A stretch of 9,917 nt of DNA from JAWWBN01 sp033720955 (GCA_033720955.1 JAWWBN010000140.1:1-9917); one strand, 5' to 3'; shown: positions 1-6,596, counted from the first letter of the stretch. Translations and numbers: made by a program. The notes: generated by a model not told the origin, from the letters alone.

Positions 1-284
1 CCACGACCTCGGCCCCGAGCCCGCCCCGACCGACGCCGCGGCCCCCGGCCGAGACGGCGCCGGCCGACGCCGGTCCGCCGGTCTACGTGAGCAGCGCCGA
101 GGTCGCCGGCGGGTCGCTGGAGCTGGGTGGGATCGCCTTCTCCGTGGAGCGGCCGTTCGCCCTGATCAACGGCCAGGTGGTGGGACCGGGCGACCGGCTC
201 CTGGGTCACACCGTCGTCGCCATCCGTCCCGACAGCGTCGAGCTCGAGGGCCCGGCCGGACCGCTGGTGCTGCGGCTCAGGTAG
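1..284 (+). CDS. GspB-like type II secretion protein, C-terminal part (5' truncated)
   Basis: The reading frame is open from base 3 to the TAG at 282-284 and gives 93 residues, so this is the C-terminal end of a gene that begins left of the window. The first 30 or so residues are rich in Pro, Ala and Thr, like a periplasmic linker. The rest is a compact beta-rich domain containing ERPFALINGQVVGPGDRL and then a VVAIRPDSVELEG stretch. This pattern (Ser/Glu-Arg, FALING, GD, VV.I..D.VEL) is typical of the C-terminal domain of GspB/ExeB/PulB-type proteins. In that family a short cytosolic tail and one membrane helix precede a periplasmic domain that assists the type II secretion secretin/inner-membrane platform. 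A GTG at 87 could serve as a start, but the frame continues upstream in linker-like composition, so I treat it as internal. The last 8 bases overlap the end of the convergent NUDIX gene. The family call rests on the domain pattern only; the anchor helix and any exeA/gsp neighbours are out of view. Confidence 0.72.
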   Translation, partial: TTSAPSPPRPTPRPPAETAPADAGPPVYVSSAEVAGGSLELGGIAFSVERPFALINGQVVGPGDRLLGHTVVAIRPDSVELEGPAGPLVLRLR

Positions 285-702
285 CCGACGCCAGAGCCCG
301 GGCCGCCAGCTCGCGGTCGTGGTCGTAGCTCAGAAGACGGGCGGCCGCGGCGGCGTCGAGCCAGCGCACCGCGTCCACCTCCCGGTCCGGCGACCGGGCG
401 CCGACGCGACCGGAAGCCACCTCCATCCGCCAGTAGCGCACTCGCTTGGGACGGCCTCTCGCGTCGAGGTACTCCACCGGCTCGAGCTCCTCGACCGCCC
501 GGCAGACCAGGCCGGTCTCCTCCTCGACCTCGCGCAGGGCCGCCTCGCGGTGGCCCTCCCCCGGATCGAGCTTCCCCTTGGGCAGGCTCCAGTCGTCGTA
601 GCGAGGCCGGTGGACCGCCACCAGCTCGGGACCGGCGGCTCCGACGCGGACCACGACGCCGCCGGCGGCCTCCACCCGCGACGCTGGCGGGCCGGCGGTC
701 AC
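277..702 (-). CDS. NUDIX hydrolase (MutT-like)
   Basis: The product has 141 residues and begins at a GTG (bases 702-700) that overlaps the sixA stop as GTGA. The frame is open further upstream to 1293, but that part lies inside sixA in another frame, so the overlapping GTG is the sensible start. Residues 43-65 form a perfect NUDIX box, G-x5-E-x7-R-E-U-x-E-E-x-G-U: G43, E49, R57, E58, E61, E62, G64. The acidic residues bind Mg2+, and the enzyme would cleave a nucleoside diphosphate linked to another moiety (NTP, ApnA or similar). The preceding WSLPKGKLDPGE is common in Ap4A-hydrolase/MutT1-like members. The protein is about the size of a single NUDIX domain, with no signal peptide, so it should be cytosolic. 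The coupling to a SixA-type phosphatase recalls mycobacterial MutT1, where a NUDIX domain is fused to a histidine phosphatase domain. Substrate is not determined; candidates are 8-oxo-dGTP, diadenosine polyphosphates or diphosphoinositol-like compounds. Confidence 0.9.
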   Translation of the reverse strand: MTAGPPASRVEAAGGVVVRVGAAGPELVAVHRPRYDDWSLPKGKLDPGEGHREAALREVEEETGLVCRAVEELEPVEYLDARGRPKRVRYWRMEVASGRVGARSPDREVDAVRWLDAAAAARLLSYDHDRELAARALASAT

Positions 703-1208
703 GCCGGCAGGCCCAGCCCCTTGAGCAGCTTGGGGGTGACGTGCCAGGCCAGCTCGCCCCCCTGCCGGACCAGGGCCGCCCACCCCTCCGCCTCGCCGCG
801 GATGCAGGCGACGGCGGCGGTGGGAAAGTGGACCCGCGCCCCGGTGAGCTCGTGCACCACCCCTCCCCAGGTCGGCTGGTGCCCCGCCACCAGGAGCACG
901 CGGACCTCGTCCGGCGCGCCGGCGATCTCCGCGAGCACCTCCGCCGGCGGAGTGCCGTAGAGCCGCGGCACCAGGCGCACCGGGCACCCCCAGGCGCCCG
1001 CCTCGGCCGCCAGCTCCACGGTGGTGCGCGCCCGTACCGCCGTGGAGGAGAGGGCCAGCCCCGGCGCCAGGCCGACGGCGCTCAGAAAGCGCCCCACCCG
1101 CCGGGCGGCCTTCTCGCCCCGCGCGGCCAGGGGCCGCTCGTGGTCGTCGTCGAAAGCGGCGTCCCAGTCCGACTTGCCGTGCCGCAGCAGCAGCAGGAGC
1201 CTCGACAT
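699..1208 (-). CDS. sixA: SixA-family histidine phosphatase
   Basis: The product has 169 residues and starts at ATG (1208-1206). It opens with a hydrophobic strand and the catalytic RHG (R9-H10-G11) of the histidine phosphatase (phosphoglycerate mutase-like) superfamily. The RPLAARGEKAA segment (25-35) and the SSTAVRARTT segment (54-63, with the likely phosphate-binding R59) follow. The second active-site histidine is H110 in VAGHQPTW. The short length, the K-S-D-W after RHG, and these spacings match SixA rather than larger mutases. E. coli SixA dephosphorylates phosphohistidine proteins, including the nitrogen PTS protein NPr; the target here is unknown. The gene is first of a two-gene operon with the NUDIX gene, joined by a 4-base overlap and probably translationally coupled. 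No Shine-Dalgarno sequence precedes the ATG: the upstream strand reads CTCTCCCC. A -10-like TAGCCT ends 6 bases before the ATG, which points to a leaderless transcript. The gene is divergent from the mscS-like gene. Confidence 0.88.
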   Translation of the reverse strand: MSRLLLLLRHGKSDWDAAFDDDHERPLAARGEKAARRVGRFLSAVGLAPGLALSSTAVRARTTVELAAEAGAWGCPVRLVPRLYGTPPAEVLAEIAGAPDEVRVLLVAGHQPTWGGVVHELTGARVHFPTAAVACIRGEAEGWAALVRQGGELAWHVTPKLLKGLGLPA

Positions 1209-1214
1209 GGGGAG

Positions 1215-1220
1215 AGGCTA
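1215..1220 (-). promoter_or_regulatory. Putative -10 element (TAGCCT) of the sixA-NUDIX operon
   Basis: On the minus strand TAGCCT lies 6 bases before the sixA ATG and fits the bacterial TAnnnT -10 pattern. With normal -10 geometry, transcription would begin at the A of the start codon, giving a leaderless mRNA. That agrees with the absence of a Shine-Dalgarno sequence. I see no convincing -35 hexamer. In a GC-rich background an A/T-containing hexamer at this place is notable, but a single site is weak evidence. Confidence 0.4.
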
Positions 1221-1244
1221 GCAGAGGACCTGCCGCCGGGCTGG

Positions 1245-1250
1245 TATCGT
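1245..1250 (+). promoter_or_regulatory. Putative extended -10 element (TGG-TATCGT) of the mscS-like gene
   Basis: The bases at 1242-1250 read TGGTATCGT, which fits the extended -10 pattern TGnTAnnnT. Transcription would start near 1257, just ahead of the purine-rich AGGGGGA at 1258-1264. That box is a plausible Shine-Dalgarno sequence ending 9 bases before the ATG at 1274, though it would sit at the very 5' end of the mRNA. No clear -35 is visible. The site is back to back with the sixA -10 box in a 65-base divergent intergenic region, so the two promoters may compete for polymerase. Confidence 0.42.
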
Positions 1251-1273
1251 CGCCCGCAGGGGGACGCCCGGAG

Positions 1274-2371
1274 ATGGAGCAGTCGATCACCAACTATCTG
1301 GCCGAGGCGCTGGGTCCGTGGGCCGCCAACCGGTGGGTGCTCGCGGCGGCGGTCCTCGGGCTCGCCCTCGCGGTAGCCGGGGTGGCCGACCTCGTTCTCA
1401 CCCGGGGAGCGGCGCGGCTGACCCGGCGCAGCCGCACCGACCTGGACGATCGCCTCCTGGCGCTGCTGCGCCGGCCCCTCTTCCTGACCGTCCTCGCCTT
1501 CGGCGTGTGGACGGCGGCCGGGGCGCTGGCCCTCTCCGACGAGGTGCACCGGACGCTGGGACGGGTCATCGCCTCGACCGCGATCCTGGTCTGGGCGGTC
1601 TTCGCCCTGCGCTTCACCTCCCTGCTGCTGGACACGCTGAGCCGCATCGAGGGCCGGCTCGAATGGCTCGAGCCGCGCACCGTGACCCTCTTCGACAACC
1701 TCAGCCGGCTGCTGCTGGTGGGGGGCGCCGCCTACGGCATCTGCCTGGTCTGGAAGCTGGACGTCGGCGGCATCCTCCTCGGCGCCGGGGTCCTCGGGCT
1801 GGCTCTCGGGCTGGCCGCCAAGGACACCCTGGCCAACATCTTCTCCGGCATCTTCATCCTCGCCGACGCCCCCTACCAGACCGGCGACTACATCGTCCTG
1901 GACAGCGGCGAGCGCGGCCAGGTGACCCAGATCGGTCTGCGCTCGACCCGGCTTCTGACCCGCGACGACATCGAGGTCACGGTCCCCAACGCGGTCATCG
2001 GCAACGCCAAGATCGTCAACGAGAGCGGCGGACCCTGGCCCAAGCGGCGGGTGCGGGTGAAGGTCGGCGTGGCCTACGGCAGCGACGTGGACCGGGTGCG
2101 CCAGGTCCTCGAGGAGATCGCCGCCGCCGAGCCCCGCATGACCGAAGAGCCGTCGCCGCGGGTGCGCTTCCGAGCCTTCGGCGACTCCAGCCTCGATTTC
2201 GAGCTCCTGGGCTGGATCGACGAGGCCGCGCTGCGCGGCCAGGTGGTGGACGCCCTGCTCACGGCGATCTACAAGCGCTTCGCCGCGGAGGGAATCGAGA
2301 TCCCCTTCCCCCAGCGCGACGTCCACCTCCACCCCGCCGCCCCGGCGGAGACGAAGCCGCCCGACCGCTAG
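1274..2371 (+). CDS. MscS-family small-conductance mechanosensitive channel
   Basis: The product has 365 residues. Hydrophobic segments lie at about 20-43, 68-88, 97-119, 142-161 and 164-182, so this is an inner-membrane protein. The last helix is the Gly/Ala-rich pore helix, GAGVLGLALGLAAKDTLANI (170-189), followed by FSGIFILADAPYQTGDYI, the signature of MscS TM3 and the start of the beta domain. The beta domain follows, with GQVTQIGLRSTRLLTRDD (215-232) and VPNAVIGNAKIVN (237-249). An alpha/beta cytosolic vestibule domain ends near residue 350 with IPFPQRDVHL, also typical of the family. Such channels open under membrane tension and release ions and small solutes during hypo-osmotic shock. 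The protein is longer than E. coli MscS (286 residues) because of extra N-terminal membrane helices, as in many MscS-like proteins. The ATG is preceded at 9 bases by AGGGGGA. The gene is divergent from sixA and convergent with the VWA gene, whose stop overlaps this TAG. Confidence 0.92.
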   Translation: MEQSITNYLAEALGPWAANRWVLAAAVLGLALAVAGVADLVLTRGAARLTRRSRTDLDDRLLALLRRPLFLTVLAFGVWTAAGALALSDEVHRTLGRVIASTAILVWAVFALRFTSLLLDTLSRIEGRLEWLEPRTVTLFDNLSRLLLVGGAAYGICLVWKLDVGGILLGAGVLGLALGLAAKDTLANIFSGIFILADAPYQTGDYIVLDSGERGQVTQIGLRSTRLLTRDDIEVTVPNAVIGNAKIVNESGGPWPKRRVRVKVGVAYGSDVDRVRQVLEEIAAAEPRMTEEPSPRVRFRAFGDSSLDFELLGWIDEAALRGQVVDALLTAIYKRFAAEGIEIPFPQRDVHLHPAAPAETKPPDR

Positions 2372-4839
2372 CGCGGGAAGTAGCCGGTCAGCGCCCGCAC
2401 CTCGGCCCCTGGCCGCGCGACGAGCACGTCGATGGCACGGTAGCCGGTGTCCGAGCCCCCGTGCGACGACTGGTAGGCCAGCAGGTAGCGCGACCGCAGA
2501 TCGGCCTGGATGGCGGCGTAGATCCCCGGCAGCTCTTCCGGCGAGCGCGGGAAGAAGGCCCGGCCGCCGGTCTCCTCGGCCATCCGGGTCAGCTTTCCGC
2601 GGCCGACGCGGCCCCCCGAGAGACCGATGGCGTAGAGGGTCACCCCCGAGGCGCGGGCGAAGCGCAGGAGCTCCTCGAAGGAGGTCTCGCTGCGGCGGTC
2701 CTCCCCGTCGGAGAGGACCACCAGCGCGCGCTGTCCCTCGACGCCGCGGAAGTAGTAGAGCCCGAACATCACGCTGTCGTAGAGGGCGGTCGAGCTCTCG
2801 GCGCGGATGCCGGCGAGCGCCCCCGCCAGGGTGTCGAGGTCGGAGGTGAAGCGCGCCGCCAGCCGCGGCTCCTCCGAGAAGGTGATCACCGCCGCCCGGT
2901 CGCGCGGCCGGACGGTCTCGCGGAAGAAGCCGAGTGCCGCCGCGCGCACCTGGTCGAGGCTCTCGGCCATGGAGGCCGAGGTGTCCAGCAGCAGGCCGGC
3001 GAAGATGGGCAGGTTCTCCAGCCTCTCGAAGCGGAGCAGCTCCTGCTCGACGCCGTTCTCCAGCACCCGGAAGTCGTCCCGGCCCAGGTCGTCCAGCAGA
3101 CGTCCCGAGGGGCCCACCACGGAGGCGAAGACCTCCACCAGCCGCACCTCCACCTCCTCGGGCGCCAGCGGCGTGTTGAAGACCACCAGGTCCTCCGCGG
3201 TGTGCCCGTCCTCGAGCTCGCCCACCGCGCGCACGAAGGCGAGCCCGTCGTCCGGCAGGTCCAGGGTGTGGACGAACGGCTCCTGGAAGAGGGTCGCGAC
3301 CCGCGTCTCGCCCAGGTAGAAGTGCAGCCGGTCCAGCCGCGCTCCCTCGGGAAGCTGCACCGCCGCCCGCGCCCGGACGGTGCCGCGATGGGTCGATCCG
3401 GGACGCGGCTCCACCAGCCGCACGTCGAAGACGTGCTCGCCCGGGTTGACCACCACCTCGTCGGTGGCCACCTCGGCGCCGGCGGCGTCGAGCGCCACCA
3501 CCCGCACCCGCCGCCGCGCCGGCAGCGAACCGAGGTCCAGCTCCACGCTGAACGGCGGCCGGGTCTTGGTCAGGAGCGGGCGACCGTCGAGCAGAAAGCG
3601 GACCTTCCGCACCTCGGAGCCGGTCACCGCGGCGGTGAAGCGTGCCTTCCCGGTCACCAGGTCGATTCCCTCCGAGGCGAGGGCGACGGCGGCCGGCACG
3701 GCCTCCTCCTCCGGCGCCGACTCGACGCCCTCGACCGCCGCCGGCGAGACCGCCCCGGCGGTGAGCGCCGGCACCTGGAGGGGATGCTCCAGCCGGAGGA
3801 CGCCCGGACCGTACAGGTCCTCCAGCTTGAGGACCAACTGGTACGAGCCGGGGCGCAGGAGGCGCTCGAAGGCCAGCGAGAGCGTCTCCGGCACGTCGCC
3901 GCGCAGGGGCAGGTCGAACCGGTAGCGGAACGACTCGAAGAGCTCGTCGTCCCGCAGCACTTCGCCGGTGAGCTGAAAGTTGAAGGCTTCGCGATCGCCC
4001 AGGGCCGCGGCCCGCGCCTCGGCGGCCGGCACCCGCAGCTCGCCCAGCACCACCACCCGCTGGCGGTCCCGGCGGGGGAAGCGGAGCTCGAGCTCGGCGG
4101 TCAGCGGCGCGGCGTCGGAGGCCACGTCGGTCGAGAAGGCGTGGAAGGTCCGCAGCCACTCCGGGTCCAGGATCCGCGGCGGCCGCTCGGCCCGCACAGG
4201 CCCCAGCGCCCCCTCGCGCATGTACTCGGCGAGCCGCTCGAGAAAGGCCTCGATCTCCTCGTACACCAGGGAGGAGCAGTACCTCCGGACGAGCTCGCCG
4301 AACGGCGAGTCGGCCAGCCGCATGGCGATCAGGACCTCGGTGCCCTCCCCCGGCCGCCAGAGCCGGAAGGGGCCCCCTCCCCCCGGCTGGTAGAAGACCA
4401 GCCGCAGCTCGCCGCCGAGCGTCTCGGAGTAGCGGTAGTACCAGATCTGGATCGGCCAGAGCAGCAGGGCGCAGTCGGTCTCGAAGATGTCGCCGGGCTC
4501 GCCGTGCAGAATCCAGATCCGGGCCCGGTCGTCGAGGAGGGTGTCGAATTCGGCCAGCGCCTCGGTGCGGCGCTGGTAGTAACGCTCCTTGAAGAGGTTC
4601 GGCCGGGTGCCCGGCTTGGGGTTGCGCGCCTCCCAGAAGCGCCGGATGAAGGCGTCCCGCTGGTAGTCCTTCTCGAGCTCCAGAAAGGCCCTGCGCTCCT
4701 GACGGCTCATCAGGATCTCGACCTCGTCGAGCCACCGCTTGTAGGGCTCGGGGAGATCGTCCGCCCGGCCGCCGAGGGCCGCGGCGGGCGCCAGCAGCGC
4801 CGCCGCCAGCAGCGGCACGACGAGGAGACGGAACGGCAC
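2368..4839 (-). CDS. Secreted GWxTD-like / Ig-like / VWA-domain protein (Acidobacteria type)
   Basis: I choose the GTG at 4839 as start (823 residues). It gives a signal peptide at once: a short positive N-end (MPFR), a Leu/Val/Ala core and AAALGGRA near residue 25. The frame stays open to 5034, but that extension would overlap most of the FHA domain of the divergent gene. Residues 29-160 resemble the GWxTD domain: LPEPYKRWLDEV, then RDAFIRRFWEARNPKPGT, FKERYYQRR, ARIWILHGEPGDI and IWYYR. The hallmark GWxTD itself reads TLLDD. Two Ig-like beta domains follow at about 390-475 and 471-555. Residues 570-823 are a VWFA domain of the Acidobacteria-related type, ending in GYFPR. Its MIDAS residues are present: D619-T-S-A-S623, T684 in SSTALYD and D711 in LSDGED, so divalent-metal-dependent ligand binding looks intact. 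The protein is probably periplasmic or exported; its ligand is unknown. It is a single gene, convergent with the mscS-like gene and divergent from the FHA-PP2C gene. Confidence 0.85.
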   Translation of the reverse strand: MPFRLLVVPLLAAALLAPAAALGGRADDLPEPYKRWLDEVEILMSRQERRAFLELEKDYQRDAFIRRFWEARNPKPGTRPNLFKERYYQRRTEALAEFDTLLDDRARIWILHGEPGDIFETDCALLLWPIQIWYYRYSETLGGELRLVFYQPGGGGPFRLWRPGEGTEVLIAMRLADSPFGELVRRYCSSLVYEEIEAFLERLAEYMREGALGPVRAERPPRILDPEWLRTFHAFSTDVASDAAPLTAELELRFPRRDRQRVVVLGELRVPAAEARAAALGDREAFNFQLTGEVLRDDELFESFRYRFDLPLRGDVPETLSLAFERLLRPGSYQLVLKLEDLYGPGVLRLEHPLQVPALTAGAVSPAAVEGVESAPEEEAVPAAVALASEGIDLVTGKARFTAAVTGSEVRKVRFLLDGRPLLTKTRPPFSVELDLGSLPARRRVRVVALDAAGAEVATDEVVVNPGEHVFDVRLVEPRPGSTHRGTVRARAAVQLPEGARLDRLHFYLGETRVATLFQEPFVHTLDLPDDGLAFVRAVGELEDGHTAEDLVVFNTPLAPEEVEVRLVEVFASVVGPSGRLLDDLGRDDFRVLENGVEQELLRFERLENLPIFAGLLLDTSASMAESLDQVRAAALGFFRETVRPRDRAAVITFSEEPRLAARFTSDLDTLAGALAGIRAESSTALYDSVMFGLYYFRGVEGQRALVVLSDGEDRRSETSFEELLRFARASGVTLYAIGLSGGRVGRGKLTRMAEETGGRAFFPRSPEELPGIYAAIQADLRSRYLLAYQSSHGGSDTGYRAIDVLVARPGAEVRALTGYFPR

Positions 4840-4846
4840 GCCGGGG

Positions 4847-4853
4847 CAGCTAG
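4847..4853 (-). promoter_or_regulatory. Putative -10 region (CTAGCTG) of the VWA gene
   Basis: Reading the minus strand, the only A/T-rich patch before the GTG at 4839 is ATTTGCTAGCTG (4858-4847). Either TAGCTG, preceded by TGC as in an extended -10, or CTAGCT would lie 7-8 bases before the GTG. This implies an almost leaderless mRNA. The match is imperfect and there is no clear -35 or Shine-Dalgarno sequence. Confidence 0.28.
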
Positions 4854-4880
4854 CAAATGCCAGGCCAGTGGCGGGCGGGT

Positions 4881-4886
4881 TAGACT
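4881..4886 (+). promoter_or_regulatory. Putative -10 element (TAGACT) of the FHA-GAF-PP2C gene
   Basis: TAGACT fits TAnnnT and ends 8 bases before the ATG at 4895. The intervening CTTCCTCC is pyrimidine-rich, so it cannot act as a Shine-Dalgarno sequence. Transcription starting 6-8 bases after the hexamer would give a leader of 0-2 bases. The site also argues against the upstream GTG at 4868, which would lie 5' of the transcription start. It shares a 55-base region with the divergent VWA promoter. Confidence 0.42.
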
Positions 4887-4894
4887 CTTCCTCC

Positions 4895-6550
4895 ATGCTG
4901 AAACTCCGGGTGGTGCCCGCGCACGGCGACCCCTTCGAGCACTCCCTGGAGGAGGACTCGCTGCTGATCGGCCGCGCCTCCGACTGCGACCTGGTCATCG
5001 CCGACCGGTTCCTCTCCCGGCGGCACGCCCGCATCTACCGCGACGGCGAGCGGTGGATGGTCGAGGACCACGGCTCGCGCAACGGCACCCTGGTCAACGG
5101 CGAGCGCATCACCGGTCCCGTGGCGGTCGAGCCCGGCGACGAGCTGCGGCTGTCGGGCAGCGTCATCCATCTCGAGCGGGGGACCCAGAAGTACTCCGAC
5201 ACCCGCTCCGAGGCCTCCGACATCAGCGAGCACACCATCTTCCGGCGCGCCTCCGACGTCATGGACAGCCAGCCCTCCTTCGAGGACACGGCCAGCGACC
5301 CGGAGTCCACCCGGCGCTACACCGAGCGGCTGCGGATGCTCAACGACGTCCACCTGGCCCTGTCGCGGCCCATCGAGCTCGACACCCTTCTGGAGATGAT
5401 CCTCAAGCGGGCCTTCGAGCACCTGGGGCCGGAGGAGGGGGTCATCTACCTGCGCCAGCCGGAGGGCGACTACTTCCAGGCGGCCAAGCTGGCGTCCGAC
5501 GACGCCGGGGTCCACCCCTTCTCCCAGACCCTGGTGCGGGAGGTCGCCGACAAGGGGCTGGCAGCCCTGGTCCTCGACGTGCACTCCGACGAGCGCTTCG
5601 CCGCCGCGCAGAGCATCCTGGGAGCCGGGATCCGCAGCCTGGTGGCGGCGCCGCTGCTGGACGACGAGGGCTCCCTGGGCATGATCGCGCTGAGCTCGCG
5701 GGTGCAGAAGCGGCAGTTCGCCGAGGAGGACATGGAGCTGCTCGTCTCGCTGGCCTCCGTCGCGGCCCTGCGGGTGCGCAACCTGGCCCTGGCCACCGAG
5801 GCGGCGGAGCGCCGTCGGCTGGAGAACGAGCTGCGGCTCGCGCGCCAGATCCAGATCACGCTGCTGCCGGAGAAGCTCCCCGAGATTCCGGGGTACGAGA
5901 TCTACGCCGGCAACATCCCCTCCTCGGGCGTCTCGGGCGACTACTACGAGCTGGTGGAGCGGGACGGCGGCAACGAGGTGGTCTTCATGCTCACCGACGT
6001 CTCGGGCAAGGGCATCGCGGCCTCGCTGCTGACGGCCTCGCTCGAGGCGCTGGCCGCCGACCCCATCGAGAGCGGCCAACCCCCGGACCAGATCTGCACC
6101 ATCCTCTCGCGGCGGCTCTTCCGTCGCACGCCGCCGGCGAAGTACGCCACCGCCTTCGTCTGCGACCTGCGCCCGGAGAGCGGCCGGCTGCGCTACGCCA
6201 ACGCCGGTCACAACGCCGGGCTGGTGGTGCGCGCCGGCGGCGAGGTGGAGCAGCTCGGGCCCACCGGGCTGCCGATCGGCCTCATGGAGAGCTCGGCGTA
6301 CACGGCGGGGGAGCTGATCCTGGGACCGGGCGAGCAGCTCGTGCTCTACTCCGACGGCATCACCGAGGCTTCCGACCCCGACGACGAGGAGTACGGCCTC
6401 GAACGCCTGATCGACGTCTGCTCCACCCACCACGGGCTGGCCCCGGGGAAGCTGCGGCGTGAGATCGAGGCCGACCTGGAGCGGTTCGTTCGGGGCGTCC
6501 CCTACGCCGACGACCGCACTCTTCTGATCGTCCGGCGGCGGCCGGCCTGA
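4895..6550 (+). CDS. FHA-GAF-PP2C protein phosphatase (RsbU/SpoIIE family)
   Basis: The product has 551 residues from the ATG at 4895. A GTG at 4868 is in frame but adds only nine unlikely residues and lies upstream of the probable -10. Residues 1-96 are a FHA domain, which binds phosphothreonine: LLIGRASDCDLVI, SRRHARI (41-47), SRNGTLVNG (61-69). Residues 97-140 are a Ser/Thr/Asp-rich linker with EHTIFRRAS. Residues 145-300 are a GAF sensor domain, ending in VAALRVRNLAL. A helix with LARQIQITLLP (315-325), the usual lead-in to RsbU-type phosphatases, joins a PPM/PP2C domain (about 330-548). That domain keeps SGDYYE (D349), TDVSGKG (D368), ANAGHNAG, YSDGITEA (D487) and DDRTLLIV (D540), the Mn2+/Mg2+-binding aspartates. 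It should dephosphorylate a phosphoprotein, in this family often an anti-sigma-factor antagonist. No partner is encoded nearby. It is cytosolic, with no membrane segment. Confidence 0.93.
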   Translation: MLKLRVVPAHGDPFEHSLEEDSLLIGRASDCDLVIADRFLSRRHARIYRDGERWMVEDHGSRNGTLVNGERITGPVAVEPGDELRLSGSVIHLERGTQKYSDTRSEASDISEHTIFRRASDVMDSQPSFEDTASDPESTRRYTERLRMLNDVHLALSRPIELDTLLEMILKRAFEHLGPEEGVIYLRQPEGDYFQAAKLASDDAGVHPFSQTLVREVADKGLAALVLDVHSDERFAAAQSILGAGIRSLVAAPLLDDEGSLGMIALSSRVQKRQFAEEDMELLVSLASVAALRVRNLALATEAAERRRLENELRLARQIQITLLPEKLPEIPGYEIYAGNIPSSGVSGDYYELVERDGGNEVVFMLTDVSGKGIAASLLTASLEALAADPIESGQPPDQICTILSRRLFRRTPPAKYATAFVCDLRPESGRLRYANAGHNAGLVVRAGGEVEQLGPTGLPIGLMESSAYTAGELILGPGEQLVLYSDGITEASDPDDEEYGLERLIDVCSTHHGLAPGKLRREIEADLERFVRGVPYADDRTLLIVRRRPA

Positions 6551-6572
6551 GCCGGCGCGCTCCGGTGGCCGC

Positions 6573-6578
6573 TATACT
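6573..6578 (+). promoter_or_regulatory. Putative -10 element (TATACT) of the transporter-HEAT operon
   Basis: TATACT differs from the TATAAT consensus by one base and is the most A/T-like hexamer in the 46 bases between the PP2C stop and the ATG at 6597. It ends 18 bases before that ATG, so the leader would be about 12 bases. There is no recognisable -35 at 17 bases upstream, where the sequence is GC only. It suggests the downstream operon can be transcribed on its own, although read-through from the PP2C gene is possible. Confidence 0.5.
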
Positions 6579-6596
6579 GGCGATCGGTTCCCGGGG

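Noticed and set aside
87..284. A free-standing 65-residue protein starting at GTG 87
   Set aside because: The frame is open upstream to the window edge with Pro/Ala-rich linker composition, so it is the end of a longer GspB-like protein.
4868..4894. GTG at 4868 as start of the FHA-GAF-PP2C protein
   Set aside because: The nine added residues are outside the FHA fold and the probable -10 box (4881-4886) lies downstream of this codon.
4840..5034. N-terminal extension of the VWA protein to an upstream ATG at 5034
   Set aside because: It would overlap the FHA domain coding sequence by 140 bases and bury the signal peptide 65 residues in. The GTG at 4839 places the signal peptide at the N-terminus.
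1318..6462. A single plus-strand open frame of about 1714 codons, and several other very long open frames antisense to the called genes
   Set aside because: At this GC content stop codons are rare in shadow frames. The frame crosses genes on both strands, its translation is Arg/Pro/Gly-rich low-complexity, and it contains no recognisable domain, whereas the overlapped frames show clear catalytic motifs.
6541..6556. Inverted repeat GCCGGC-CTGA-GCCGGC around the PP2C stop codon as a terminator
   Set aside because: The stem is only 6 base pairs, GCCGGC is itself palindromic and common in such a GC-rich genome, and no T-run follows. It is not convincing as an intrinsic terminator.
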